Shown: in pieces, positions 1 through 6,694 of the stretch
How positions within the stretch are numbered: the first letter of the stretch is position 1
Layout: every line of letters begins with the position of its first letter
NCBI GenBank assembly: GCA_937880805.1
Contig: CALGRR010000071.1
Coordinates: 1 to 38,528, forward strand
Length of the DNA stretch: 38,528 bases
Direction: 5' to 3'
DNA from: an uncultured Clostridia bacterium
GTDB lineage: Bacteria; Bacillota; Clostridia; Oscillospirales; Acutalibacteraceae
Position numbers and translations under genes: made by a program
The notes under the pieces: model-generated
Told to the model about the DNA's origin: nothing
Databases searched by the model: none
What the model saw: only the letters and a program-made list of their open reading frames with translations

Positions 1-43
1 CCCCTTTCAGGGGCTAAGCCTGTATCAACCCCTTTTAGGGGTT
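1..43. repeat. Two short tandem hairpins at the window edge
   Basis: Two similar inverted repeats follow each other. One is CCCCT-TTC-AGGGG at 1-13; the other is AACCCCT-TTT-AGGGGTT at 27-43. They lie just downstream of the minus-strand alpha-galactosidase stop and next to a third, longer palindrome at 48-72. They may act in transcription termination for that gene, but no U-tract follows on the minus strand inside the window. They could also be part of an intergenic palindromic repeat family. The left side is cut by the window edge. Confidence 0.5.
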
Positions 44-45
44 AG

Positions 46-2217
46 TCAAACCACCGGTTCAACCGGTGGTTTGTGATTTTTTGCCTTATATAAAACAAGC
101 TCAGAAGACAAAGTGGAGGGAATGCTTATTTTTATGCCTTTCATAAGTTCAAATCCGCTGATAACAAAGCTTGAATTTAAATTATCAAAAGTTACAGTAT
201 AGCTGAATGACGGGTCAACTCCTTTCGGAGCAACAAGAAAATCATTCTCTTTTTCTTTGCCTATTGCAAAAACGGCAAGTGCACCGTTTCTTTTATCACG
301 GGATGATACTTCGAGTGCGGAAAAGCCGCTTCTTAAGCTTGCAACTGTATCGGGAGTGTGGTGGTAAATCCTTGAATCAGGAAGAAAACTGCGAATAAAG
401 TTTTTGTAAATATCAATACTGTGCTTGATAAAGCTTATCTGAACAGGATTGATATTACCCGAAACCGGAGAAATAACATTAAGCGACATATGTGTGAGCA
501 TTACGTTTCGCATCTGCATATCAAGAGAACCTGACTCATGACCGCCCATTCCTGCAAACAGTCTGTCAACTCTTTCGGGCGGCAAAGCAAGAGTCATTCC
601 GTTTGTAATCATTATAGCACGCGGTACTCTCTGCCAATCCGAAACCCATGTATGGTTAAAGCTTTTCATCATTCCGAGATCGGTTCTTCCGCCGCCGCCC
701 GCACAGTTTTCAAAAATAACCTCAGGGAATTCTAATTTAAGAATACGGTACAGTTTATAAACAGCGTTAAAATGTTTTACCAAAAGACATTCCGGAATAC
801 CGCTTCCAGTATCTCTCATTGTGAAATAATCACGGTAAGAAACATTATGATCAACACGCAAAACATCCAATTCATAACTTCTGATTATTCTTGAAAGCTC
901 ATTTTCAGCCCATTCTGCAGCTTCAGGGTTGCTTAAATCAATAAGATTGCTGCTTTTATTTCCAAATATATTTTCTGCCCTCCACTCGGGATGCTCGCTA
1001 AAAACTTCGGAATTCTGACCGAGAGATTCAATATCAACCCATAAACCGAATTTCATTCCCAATGAATGGCAATAATCCGAAAGCTCTTTCATTCCGTTGG
1101 GATAACGTTCGCTGTCGGGTAAATTATTTCCGTTGAAATTATGCCATTCGCATTCACGGGCAGGGGGGCATTGCCAGCCTGCATCAATGTAAAATGCCTC
1201 TGCACCCATTTCCGAAAGCTGACGCATAAATGATTTTGTGGTTTCAACCGACATATCGTGCTCAGCACCCATTCCTCCGCCCACAAAGCAGGATGAGGCA
1301 GAAGCTTCAGCCAAATTAAGAACAGACTTTCTTATATGATCGTGCATCTCATTAACCGCATCATCAAGCCCGCCGGTAATTGCTCCCATATGAACCTCGG
1401 GAGTAACAAAAGAAGATTTTGGCAGTATAACCGTTAAAGGATTATGTGCGGTGATTTCAGCTTTGAAACATAACGATATATCCGATTCCTCGGCAGCGGC
1501 ATTATAGTCAACAGAGAATCTGCAGCCGCCAGACCAAGCGATTTGTGAAAAGAACACCGTACCGGTAAGTTTATTTTTAATAAAAATCAACGGATGCCTG
1601 AAGCGGTCTCTTCCAAACCTGCAGTTAACAGAAAATGTATCGGGCATTAAATCACGCCAGATAAATTCGCCCTCTCTGCCCCAGGCGTCATTTCCGAAAT
1701 ATCCCACCGAATAAATGCCGTTAATATCATTGCCATCGGTAAAATGACGGCGGTTTTTCTGTTCGATGCAACCGCTTAAAACAGATAATCTGCTTAAACA
1801 AATATTACTGTCAGAAAGGTTTTCGATTTCAATATAACGGGTAAACATCTGCGTTCCGTCAAGGATTGTGTGAATTTTCAGCCTTATGGGCTTTATCTTG
1901 CTTTCAAGAGTCAGAATCCCTTCAACCGTATTATCTTTTTCAACGCTCTCATAATCAACAAATTCAAGATTATAATCAATGCATTGACCGTCTATTTCAA
2001 TATTAAATGAGGAGGGTTCTGCAATATCAAGAACGTTATTTCTGCTCGGATAATTAGAAAGAACATTAAGCGGATAGCCCGCAGTATTATATCCCGATGA
2101 AATCAGAACACCGTTTTTCAGTGTTTCTTCATATGTTAAAAGCCCGCTTCTGTAGCTGAAAACAGGATTATTCTCCGGCTGATAATATATTTCATAATAA
2201 GAAGTATCTTTTATCAT
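46..2217 (-). CDS. GH36-like alpha-galactosidase
   Basis: Predicted cytoplasmic glycoside hydrolase, 723 aa from the chosen start, that would release alpha-galactosyl residues from raffinose-type oligosaccharides. No signal peptide is seen. The layout is that of GH36: an N-terminal beta-sandwich, then a TIM barrel with FYIDAGW near residue 344, VLRVDHN near 452 (the equivalent of the K-x-D nucleophile motif, with R for K), ENCAGGGGR near 502 and SDWQRVPRA near 524 in the acid/base region. The reading frame stays open to 2304, but that would overlap the spoIIM start. The ATG at 2217 has a GGTGA ribosome site 5 nt upstream and is preferred. The last residues (PPVEPVV) are encoded by a 25 bp palindrome and look like an add-on. 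Family call is firm; substrate is inferred. Confidence 0.85.
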   Translation of the reverse strand: MIKDTSYYEIYYQPENNPVFSYRSGLLTYEETLKNGVLISSGYNTAGYPLNVLSNYPSRNNVLDIAEPSSFNIEIDGQCIDYNLEFVDYESVEKDNTVEGILTLESKIKPIRLKIHTILDGTQMFTRYIEIENLSDSNICLSRLSVLSGCIEQKNRRHFTDGNDINGIYSVGYFGNDAWGREGEFIWRDLMPDTFSVNCRFGRDRFRHPLIFIKNKLTGTVFFSQIAWSGGCRFSVDYNAAAEESDISLCFKAEITAHNPLTVILPKSSFVTPEVHMGAITGGLDDAVNEMHDHIRKSVLNLAEASASSCFVGGGMGAEHDMSVETTKSFMRQLSEMGAEAFYIDAGWQCPPARECEWHNFNGNNLPDSERYPNGMKELSDYCHSLGMKFGLWVDIESLGQNSEVFSEHPEWRAENIFGNKSSNLIDLSNPEAAEWAENELSRIIRSYELDVLRVDHNVSYRDYFTMRDTGSGIPECLLVKHFNAVYKLYRILKLEFPEVIFENCAGGGGRTDLGMMKSFNHTWVSDWQRVPRAIMITNGMTLALPPERVDRLFAGMGGHESGSLDMQMRNVMLTHMSLNVISPVSGNINPVQISFIKHSIDIYKNFIRSFLPDSRIYHHTPDTVASLRSGFSALEVSSRDKRNGALAVFAIGKEKENDFLVAPKGVDPSFSYTVTFDNLNSSFVISGFELMKGIKISIPSTLSSELVLYKAKNHKPPVEPVV
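48..72. repeat. 25 bp perfect palindrome overlapping a stop codon
   Basis: Two 12 bp arms, AAACCACCGGTT and AACCGGTGGTTT, are exactly complementary around a single C. The palindrome encodes the last residues of the alpha-galactosidase and shares a base with its TGA. On the plus strand it is followed by TTGTGATTTTTT, which is terminator-like in that direction. On the minus strand it is followed by the hairpins at 1-43. It could be a bidirectional terminator or a mobile palindromic repeat that landed in the gene end. Confidence 0.7.
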
Positions 2218-2296
2218 TTCATTCACCATTCTGTTTTTTGTAATTTTAATCGGGACTTGCTCATATAATCTAACAAAAATCCTTTGGAGGTTAAAA

Positions 2297-2929
2297 ATGA
2301 GCAAGCAAAATTATAAATACAGGATTTACAACGGAAAAATCATTAAAGAAATCATAAAAAAATCCGAAATATACTTATTTGGATTTTTATTCGTTTGCGG
2401 AATTATTTTCGGAGCGTATTACGTTAAACAATCCGATGCTTTATTTAAAGAAAAAATAAGCGAAATCTGCACTTCTTATATTCAAAGCAAAGCAGGGCAG
2501 GGGATAACAGAAAATATTATCAGTAACGCTCTAATTAATATGATTTTTTCTGCAATAAACATTTTTCTCGGTTTCTCCCTGGTAGGTTTCCCGCTGTTAT
2601 TCTGGGTGCCTTTGTTAAAAGGCTTGGGAGTCGGAGTTTTCAGCGGATATATGTATTCGTCATATAAGCTTACTGGGCTCGGATATTGTGCAATGCTTGT
2701 TTATCCGGGAACTGTAATATCTGCATTTTCTCTGATATTAGCTTGCTGTGACAGCTGTGCATATTCAAAAAATGCATTTGAAAAATCAATAAGAGGAAAA
2801 GGGCAGTTTGAAAAAGACGAAACAAAAATATATTTAATAAGACAGTTTGTTTATCTGACAATCTGCTTTTGTTCATCCGTAATCGACGCCTTATCCGCAA
2901 TACTGTTTTCAAAGCTATTTAATTTTTGA
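2297..2929 (+). CDS. spoIIM: SpoIIM-like stage II sporulation membrane protein
   Basis: 210 aa polytopic membrane protein resembling SpoIIM, the membrane subunit of the SpoIID-SpoIIM-SpoIIP complex that drives septal peptidoglycan remodelling and engulfment of the forespore. Hydrophobic segments are visible near residues 27-45, 75-100, 105-125, 135-155 and 185-205. The Gly/Pro-rich stretch GFPLLFWVPLLKGLGVGVFSG is typical of the SpoIIM/DUF95 family. The ATG has a strong GGAGG site 6 nt upstream. It is divergent from the alpha-galactosidase and convergent with the Xer recombinase, overlapping its 3' end by 15 bp. A spoIIM-xerD neighbourhood is known in Bacillus subtilis (spoIIM-fur-ripX), which supports both calls. 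Confidence 0.85.
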   Translation: MSKQNYKYRIYNGKIIKEIIKKSEIYLFGFLFVCGIIFGAYYVKQSDALFKEKISEICTSYIQSKAGQGITENIISNALINMIFSAINIFLGFSLVGFPLLFWVPLLKGLGVGVFSGYMYSSYKLTGLGYCAMLVYPGTVISAFSLILACCDSCAYSKNAFEKSIRGKGQFEKDETKIYLIRQFVYLTICFCSSVIDALSAILFSKLFNF

Positions 2930-3889
2930 CAGATTATTCAGCGGATTGCTGTCAACAGCACTTTTCAGCTGATCATCGTGAATGTGGGTATAAATCTCTG
3001 TGGTTGAAAGATTCTCGTGACCTAGTATTTCTTTAAGCTGCAGCGGGTCAACATTACCGTATTGATACATAAGAGTAGCAGCGGTATGACGAAGCTTATG
3101 CGTTGAAAAACCCTGACCCGAAAGACCGATTTTAGCAAGACAGCCCTCAATCATTTTCTGAACGCTTTGTCTGCTGATTCTGACCTTTCTGTTGCTTAGA
3201 AACAATGCATCTCGGTCTTTAACGCCGTCTGCAGGTCTAACCCTCATATAGCTTTCAATAGCCAGAAGACAAGCATTATTAAGATATACAACACGCTCTT
3301 TGTTGCCTTTACCGGTAATAACAAGAGTATTATTATCTCTTATATCAGATATGTTGATTGAAATAAGCTCGGAAAGTCTGAGCCCGCAGTTCAGAAATAG
3401 AGTAAGAATACAATAATCTCTTTCTTTGTTTTTGCCGTCAACGCTTTTGAGTATTTCAATGCTTTGCTCAAGAGTAAGATACTTTGGTAAAGATTTTTTT
3501 GTCTGAGGAGATTCAAGATTGGTAATCGGACTTTTTTCAATTTTACCGTTAATTTCCAGATAACGGTAAAATCTTTTTATCGCAACAGCTTTTCTTGCTC
3601 TTGCGTTATTATTATTTTTTCTCTCGCTGCGGCAAAAGGCGAGGAAGGCATATGCATCGGAAATAGATATGTTATAAATAACTTCTTCAGTTAAATCAGC
3701 AACCGTAATCTCATCAAAAGGAACAGATGAATCCACAAGACCTTTGCTTTTTTTTAAAAATCTTAAAAACAATCTCAGGTCAGATGCATATTCCAGAACC
3801 GTAAGATCTGATTTCGCTTTGATTGCAGAAAGATAATCAAGATACTGTATTACACAGTAAGGTAAGGTTACTATTTCTTCTTTTCTCAT
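2915..3889 (-). CDS. xerD: XerC/XerD-type tyrosine recombinase (chromosomal)
   Basis: 324 aa, the usual size for Xer recombinases that resolve chromosome dimers at dif. An N-terminal SAM-like DNA-binding domain (about 1-115) precedes a complete catalytic domain: R171 (GLRLSEL), K194 (GKGNKER), H264 and R267 (HKLRH), H291 (LGHENL) and nucleophile Y300 (TEIYTH). The frame is open to 3970, but that extension would run into the dif-like site. The ATG at 3889 opens a typical Xer N-terminus and has GGCGGTG upstream. The gene lies outside the prophage att site, so it is read as a host gene that the phage exploits. Whether it is XerC-, XerD- or a single-recombinase type cannot be decided here; the spoIIM neighbour favours XerD. 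Confidence 0.88.
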   Translation of the reverse strand: MRKEEIVTLPYCVIQYLDYLSAIKAKSDLTVLEYASDLRLFLRFLKKSKGLVDSSVPFDEITVADLTEEVIYNISISDAYAFLAFCRSERKNNNNARARKAVAIKRFYRYLEINGKIEKSPITNLESPQTKKSLPKYLTLEQSIEILKSVDGKNKERDYCILTLFLNCGLRLSELISINISDIRDNNTLVITGKGNKERVVYLNNACLLAIESYMRVRPADGVKDRDALFLSNRKVRISRQSVQKMIEGCLAKIGLSGQGFSTHKLRHTAATLMYQYGNVDPLQLKEILGHENLSTTEIYTHIHDDQLKSAVDSNPLNNLSKIK

Positions 3890-3961
3890 TTTTTCACCGC
3901 CAAACCGAAAGGGTATTGATTTATTATCATTATAATATACCTCCGCAATAAAATCAATATA

Positions 3962-3989
3962 ATTATACAAAATAAATGTTTTGTATAAA
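3962..3989. other. attL: dif-like Xer site at the left prophage end
   Basis: 28 bp site built as left arm ATTATACAAAA (3962-3972), 6 bp centre TAAATG (3973-3978) and right arm TTTTGTATAAA (3979-3989). Ten of the eleven arm positions are inverted-complementary. This 11-6-11 geometry is that of dif sites. The 16 bp core TAAATGTTTTGTATAA (3973-3988) recurs at 10520-10535, marking the duplicated attachment core. The left arm is host-derived; the right arm beyond the core is phage-derived. The site lies 72 bp upstream of the xer start. Confidence 0.85.
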
Positions 3990-3998
3990 ATGGGGGAC

Positions 3999-4205
3999 TC
4001 ATTTAATCAAATTCAACAAATCTGTAGTTATTGTATCAAATATTTCATTAGTAAGCAAGTCTTTTAATATATTCTGATATTCAGATGCTGAAAGACATTT
4101 ACAACGCTGTAATTTAGCTGTAGCAAACTCTGCATTAGCTCTATACAAATCACCGCGATAAAACAAATACTGATAAACAATAACTCTTATTCTTTCATCG
4201 GACAT
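3999..4205 (-). CDS. Hypothetical 68-aa phage protein
   Basis: Not recognised. 68 aa, mainly helical by composition, with no membrane segment and two cysteines in QRCKCLS. Its ATG lies inside the 3' end of rep: the two frames overlap by 19 bp, so translation is probably coupled to rep. It is the last minus-strand gene before attL in the integrated form. In the circular phage it would be followed across attP by the cysteine-rich gene at 10186-10485. Its position next to rep suggests a replication or copy-number role, which is only a guess. Confidence 0.65.
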   Translation of the reverse strand: MSDERIRVIVYQYLFYRGDLYRANAEFATAKLQRCKCLSASEYQNILKDLLTNEIFDTITTDLLNLIK

Positions 4206-5110
4206 TCTACAAACACCTTCTTAATTTGCTTTAATAAGCTTTCATAAGTAAAAACATCTAACTCATACAAAGGACTACCAAAAGAAACATATGGAGCAAA
4301 TTTTTGACGCTTACGATATGTAAGCTTATCAAAATAATACGGGTGAAAACGAAGCAATTCAACAAAAACTTTGTCATTGTCCGATAAATCGGACAGTTTA
4401 TCATCAAAAGTTATTTGAGAATTATCAGCAATATGAACTTTAGGGAAAACCTTCAAAACATCATTAACATGAAATTCCTTTAAAGTAATTTCAAGACGAG
4501 TTAAATCATATTTGAGATTACTCTCTTTTGTTTTGTTATAAAGCTTAACAAAACCGTGCTGATTATGTTTGCTCAAATATTCAGTTATGTTATCATCACC
4601 GCTATTAATAATCGAATGCGTTCGCATATCTTTTTCAAGATAAGAAGAAGAACGAGCAAAAGGAAAATCAATAGCTAAATCAAACTGGGTCATTTTAAAT
4701 GAAGATAAAGAAGAACGAGAATGTAAAAACCTTAAAAATTCAAAAACAAAATCACACGGCAGACACTTATTCGGATTTAATTCTAACTTCCAGGAAACTT
4801 TTTGACCTTTATCGGAATTATGATAACAACCAAACCAAAAAGAAGAACCATTAGACAACTTTAAAGTATAATTGTTACGGAATTCAGAATAACCAAATTT
4901 GAGATATTGAGCATAGTCACCAAATTCAATATAATCCCAAGGACGGTTAGAAGAATCTGCTTGACCACGAAGATAACTTGACCAAAGAAATTTATCTAAA
5001 TCAAGACCAAAATCAAAAATAAATTCATAAGCAATCTTACCAACAATACAAATCTTATCACAACTATATATGTATCCTTCTTTAGTCTTACAAGATAAAA
5101 AATAATTCAT
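4187..5110 (-). CDS. Phage replication initiator (Rep), rolling-circle type
   Basis: 307 aa protein that would nick the phage origin and start rolling-circle replication. It resembles the Rep_trans/CRI-type initiators of inoviruses and small plasmids. Visible marks are MTQFDLAIDFPF in the middle and the stretch GFVKLYNKTKES followed by LTRLEITLKE, typical of the replication-initiator fold. I cannot assign the nicking tyrosine with certainty. The ATG at 5110 has GGTGGT upstream. It is preceded by a non-coding gap (5111-5189) carrying two palindromes and is followed by an overlapping 68-aa ORF. Family assignment is by motif and position, without a search. Confidence 0.78.
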   Translation of the reverse strand: MNYFLSCKTKEGYIYSCDKICIVGKIAYEFIFDFGLDLDKFLWSSYLRGQADSSNRPWDYIEFGDYAQYLKFGYSEFRNNYTLKLSNGSSFWFGCYHNSDKGQKVSWKLELNPNKCLPCDFVFEFLRFLHSRSSLSSFKMTQFDLAIDFPFARSSSYLEKDMRTHSIINSGDDNITEYLSKHNQHGFVKLYNKTKESNLKYDLTRLEITLKEFHVNDVLKVFPKVHIADNSQITFDDKLSDLSDNDKVFVELLRFHPYYFDKLTYRKRQKFAPYVSFGSPLYELDVFTYESLLKQIKKVFVECPMKE

Positions 5111-5126
5111 AAGACTACCACCATAG

Positions 5127-5169
5127 AATGCAAATTTGCATTACTTTACCCCCTATTAGATATGGGGGT
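5127..5169. other. Two adjacent palindromes between zot-like gene and rep
   Basis: A 16 bp perfect palindrome AATGCAAATTTGCATT (5127-5142) is followed by a hairpin with arms ACCCCC (5148-5153) and GGGGGT (5164-5169). They fill the only non-coding gap between the morphogenesis and replication genes. On the plus strand the hairpin is followed by a T-rich run, but no plus-strand gene precedes it. Candidate roles are rep regulation (operator or attenuator on the rep leader) or the double-strand replication origin. Only the palindromes are directly seen. Confidence 0.5.
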
Positions 5170-5189
5170 TTTGTTTTATTTAATTTTTG

Positions 5190-5879
5190 TTATGAGATTT
5201 TGTCATTTTCGGGCAAAATCTCAACGGGAAAAGGAGGAATATCCTCCCACTTAACAGATTTAAAAATAGGTCTATCAGCTAATTGTCCTTCATCAAAACT
5301 ATCAAAATATTTATAATATTTTTTTCGATGAACAAGCTCGATATTACGAACAAACAAACTTTCAATGAAGTTACAGAAGCGATAACCCATAGTTAATTCG
5401 GAAGTATGCTCATTAATATTAATATTACGATAAATTCTACGAGCAACAGTAAAGCCAGAAAGGAAAGGAACAACAGATTTACTCATATACCATAATTCTT
5501 GTGTAAGAAACTTGATTTTTTTATCAACCGCATCATAGCTCTGAGTAGCATATATAATGTCACAATGCAAGTGACCGTGCAAAACAAGGAAGTCTCTAAT
5601 TTCAGGCGGAAAATTTCTAAAGTCTCTGTTATCAGCTTCCATAGCAAGTTCATCAAGAAGAAGAAGAGAATTATAATCCTTAAAAGTAATTAAGTCTTTA
5701 AACTCAATTTTTTCACAGCCTTCACAATAAAAATTTGTATATATATGATCATATTGACGAATACGAAGCAAACGACATAAAATAGGATTTAATTCATTAT
5801 GTTTAAGAGCCTTAACAGCTTTTTTTGCAAGTAAAGTTGTTTTACCAACACGAGGGACACCAAAGAAACCAATTATCAT
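5190..5879 (-). CDS. Zot/pI-like phage assembly ATPase
   Basis: 229 aa. Predicted to be the motor for extruding filamentous virions, as pI of Ff phages and Zot of CTXphi. Walker A is GVPRVGKTT at residues 7-15, right at the N-terminus as usual for this family; Walker B is LLLLDE at 72-77, followed by ELAMEADNR. The sensor-like region YATQSYDAVDKKI follows, as expected for Zot. Unlike classical pI/Zot, I see no convincing C-terminal transmembrane helix, so it may dock on a partner such as one of the small membrane proteins upstream. The ATG has GGGGAG about 9 nt upstream, and the gene starts 4 bp after the upstream small membrane gene. Confidence 0.85.
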   Translation of the reverse strand: MIIGFFGVPRVGKTTLLAKKAVKALKHNELNPILCRLLRIRQYDHIYTNFYCEGCEKIEFKDLITFKDYNSLLLLDELAMEADNRDFRNFPPEIRDFLVLHGHLHCDIIYATQSYDAVDKKIKFLTQELWYMSKSVVPFLSGFTVARRIYRNININEHTSELTMGYRFCNFIESLFVRNIELVHRKKYYKYFDSFDEGQLADRPIFKSVKWEDIPPFPVEILPENDKIS

Positions 5880-5883
5880 TTTA

Positions 5884-6009
5884 TTATACTCCCCTACCGA
5901 AGATTAACATCTGAATAGCAGCAATTACACCGAAAAAAGCAAAGGCACCAAAGAGATAAGGTGCAAAATCAAATTGTAACAAATATTCAAGAGGATTAAT
6001 TAAAAACAT
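5884..6009 (-). CDS. Small 41-aa phage membrane protein
   Basis: 41 aa with one strong hydrophobic helix (about residues 16-36, PYLFGAFAFFGVIAAIQML) and a short basic C-terminus. A longer frame reaches 6150 but would cover the stem-loop and overlap the coat gene. The ATG at 6009 has AGGTGAT 5 nt upstream and is the real start. It sits between the coat-gene stem-loop and the Zot-like ATPase. By place and form it could be a minor capsid protein (pVII/pIX/pVI-like) or a membrane partner of the ATPase. Function is inferred only from context. Confidence 0.65.
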   Translation of the reverse strand: MFLINPLEYLLQFDFAPYLFGAFAFFGVIAAIQMLIFGRGV

Positions 6010-6029
6010 ATCATCACCTATAAAGATAT

Positions 6030-6064
6030 GAGCTCTGCTCCGCAGAAGAGCGGGAGCAGAGCTC
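6030..6064 (-). terminator. Stem-loop after the major coat gene
   Basis: 12 bp perfect stem: GAGCTCTGCTCC at 6030-6041 pairs with GGAGCAGAGCTC at 6053-6064, with an 11-nt loop. It lies 6 nt beyond the coat protein stop. Only a weak T-tract follows on the minus strand, so it may be a leaky terminator or a processing/stability element that raises coat mRNA over the downstream assembly genes, as the central terminator after gene VIII does in Ff phages. Confidence 0.7.
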
Positions 6065-6070
6065 CGAGAA

Positions 6071-6250
6071 TTAACCACCGATAAGACGGCGGGAAAGACC
6101 GATAACAGCACCGACAGCAAAAATGCCGACTGCAAGAAGAAGAATTTCATTACCTTCTGCAGTAATAGTTGTTACCATTGCAGTCATCCAGCTAGTAAAC
6201 TGCGTAAAAAGAGTACCAAGACTTGCCAAGCTATTTCCAGCTCCTTCCAT
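6071..6250 (-). CDS. Major coat protein, pVIII-like (59 aa)
   Basis: 59 aa, starting MEGAGNSLASLG and ending SRRLIGG. The layout is that of a filamentous-phage major coat protein: an amphipathic polar N-terminal half, one membrane helix (about residues 36-52, ILLLAVGIFAVGAVIGL) and a short arginine-containing C-terminus that would face the DNA. No cleavable signal peptide is obvious, so it may insert directly. A strong GAGGTG site lies about 8 nt before the ATG at 6250. Codon use is more GC-rich (GCT, GGT, CTT) than in neighbouring phage genes, as expected for high expression. A perfect stem-loop follows. The call rests on form and position, not on homology. Confidence 0.8.
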   Translation of the reverse strand: MEGAGNSLASLGTLFTQFTSWMTAMVTTITAEGNEILLLAVGIFAVGAVIGLSRRLIGG

Positions 6251-6299
6251 AAAATTTACACCTCATTTTTAAGATATATATCAACTGCAGATTGATAAA

Positions 6300-6527
6300 T
6301 TATTTAGATTTCTTATGTTTCTGAAACCATTCTTTTAAAGTCAAATAATTATCAGGAAACATAGAACGACCGAGATTATATAAATACTTTGTCTTTTCAG
6401 TAAAATAATTTGAAGCAGAAAAACACAAAATAGAAACGGGAACAATCAAAAAACAAATAAAAACGGCTGAAGCCAAAGAAACAAAGAAAATAGAATCAAG
6501 AGGTAAATCAACACCCATAAAACTCAT
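6300..6527 (-). CDS. Small phage membrane protein (75 aa)
   Basis: 75 aa with a long hydrophobic stretch (residues 12-38) and a basic C-terminal tail ending KEWFQKHKKSK. The start ATG at 6527 has a GGTGG site lying directly behind the stop of the upstream 50-aa gene. The N-terminus (MSFMGVDLPLDS) and the basic end resemble those of the 50-aa protein at 6542-6694, so the two may be diverged duplicates. A morphogenesis or minor coat role is likely from position just upstream of the major coat gene; the exact function is unknown. Confidence 0.68.
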   Translation of the reverse strand: MSFMGVDLPLDSIFFVSLASAVFICFLIVPVSILCFSASNYFTEKTKYLYNLGRSMFPDNYLTLKEWFQKHKKSK

Positions 6528-6541
6528 AAATAAAAACCACC

Positions 6542-6694
6542 TTATTTAGATTTACGCTTGAACCAAGAGAGAACAGCCGAAAAAAGAATATGATAGAAAT
6601 CATAACAGAGTATGAAAATAATGCCGAGAGCAACAGCCGTTACAATAGGTTCATCAAGCGGTAGATTAGCATTGATAAAATCAATTAAACTCAT
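6542..6694 (-). CDS. Small phage membrane protein (50 aa)
   Basis: 50 aa: a short N-terminus MSLIDFINANLPLDEP, a hydrophobic helix (about 18-41, VTAVALGIIFILCYDFYHILF) and a basic end SWFKRKSK. Its ATG overlaps the stop of the upstream secreted protein (ATGA), a classic sign of translational coupling. It shares LPLD near the N-terminus and an SK-type basic tail with the next protein (6300-6527). Probably a minor capsid or assembly membrane protein of the inovirus; not recognised beyond that. Confidence 0.65.
   Translation of the reverse strand: MSLIDFINANLPLDEPIVTAVALGIIFILCYDFYHILFSAVLSWFKRKSK

Noticed and set aside
2915..3889. Xer recombinase as the phage's own integrase
   Set aside because: It lies outside the duplicated att core, next to spoIIM as in other Firmicutes, and has the size and motifs of a chromosomal Xer.
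3890..3970. Upstream extension of the xer reading frame (27 more codons)
   Set aside because: It would run into the dif-like site, lacks a good ribosome site, and the ATG at 3889 gives a normal Xer N-terminus with a ribosome site.
5884..6150. 88-aa reading frame covering the coat-gene stem-loop
   Set aside because: It overlaps the 59-aa coat gene and the perfect stem-loop. The ATG at 6009 has a good ribosome site and keeps the hydrophobic part.
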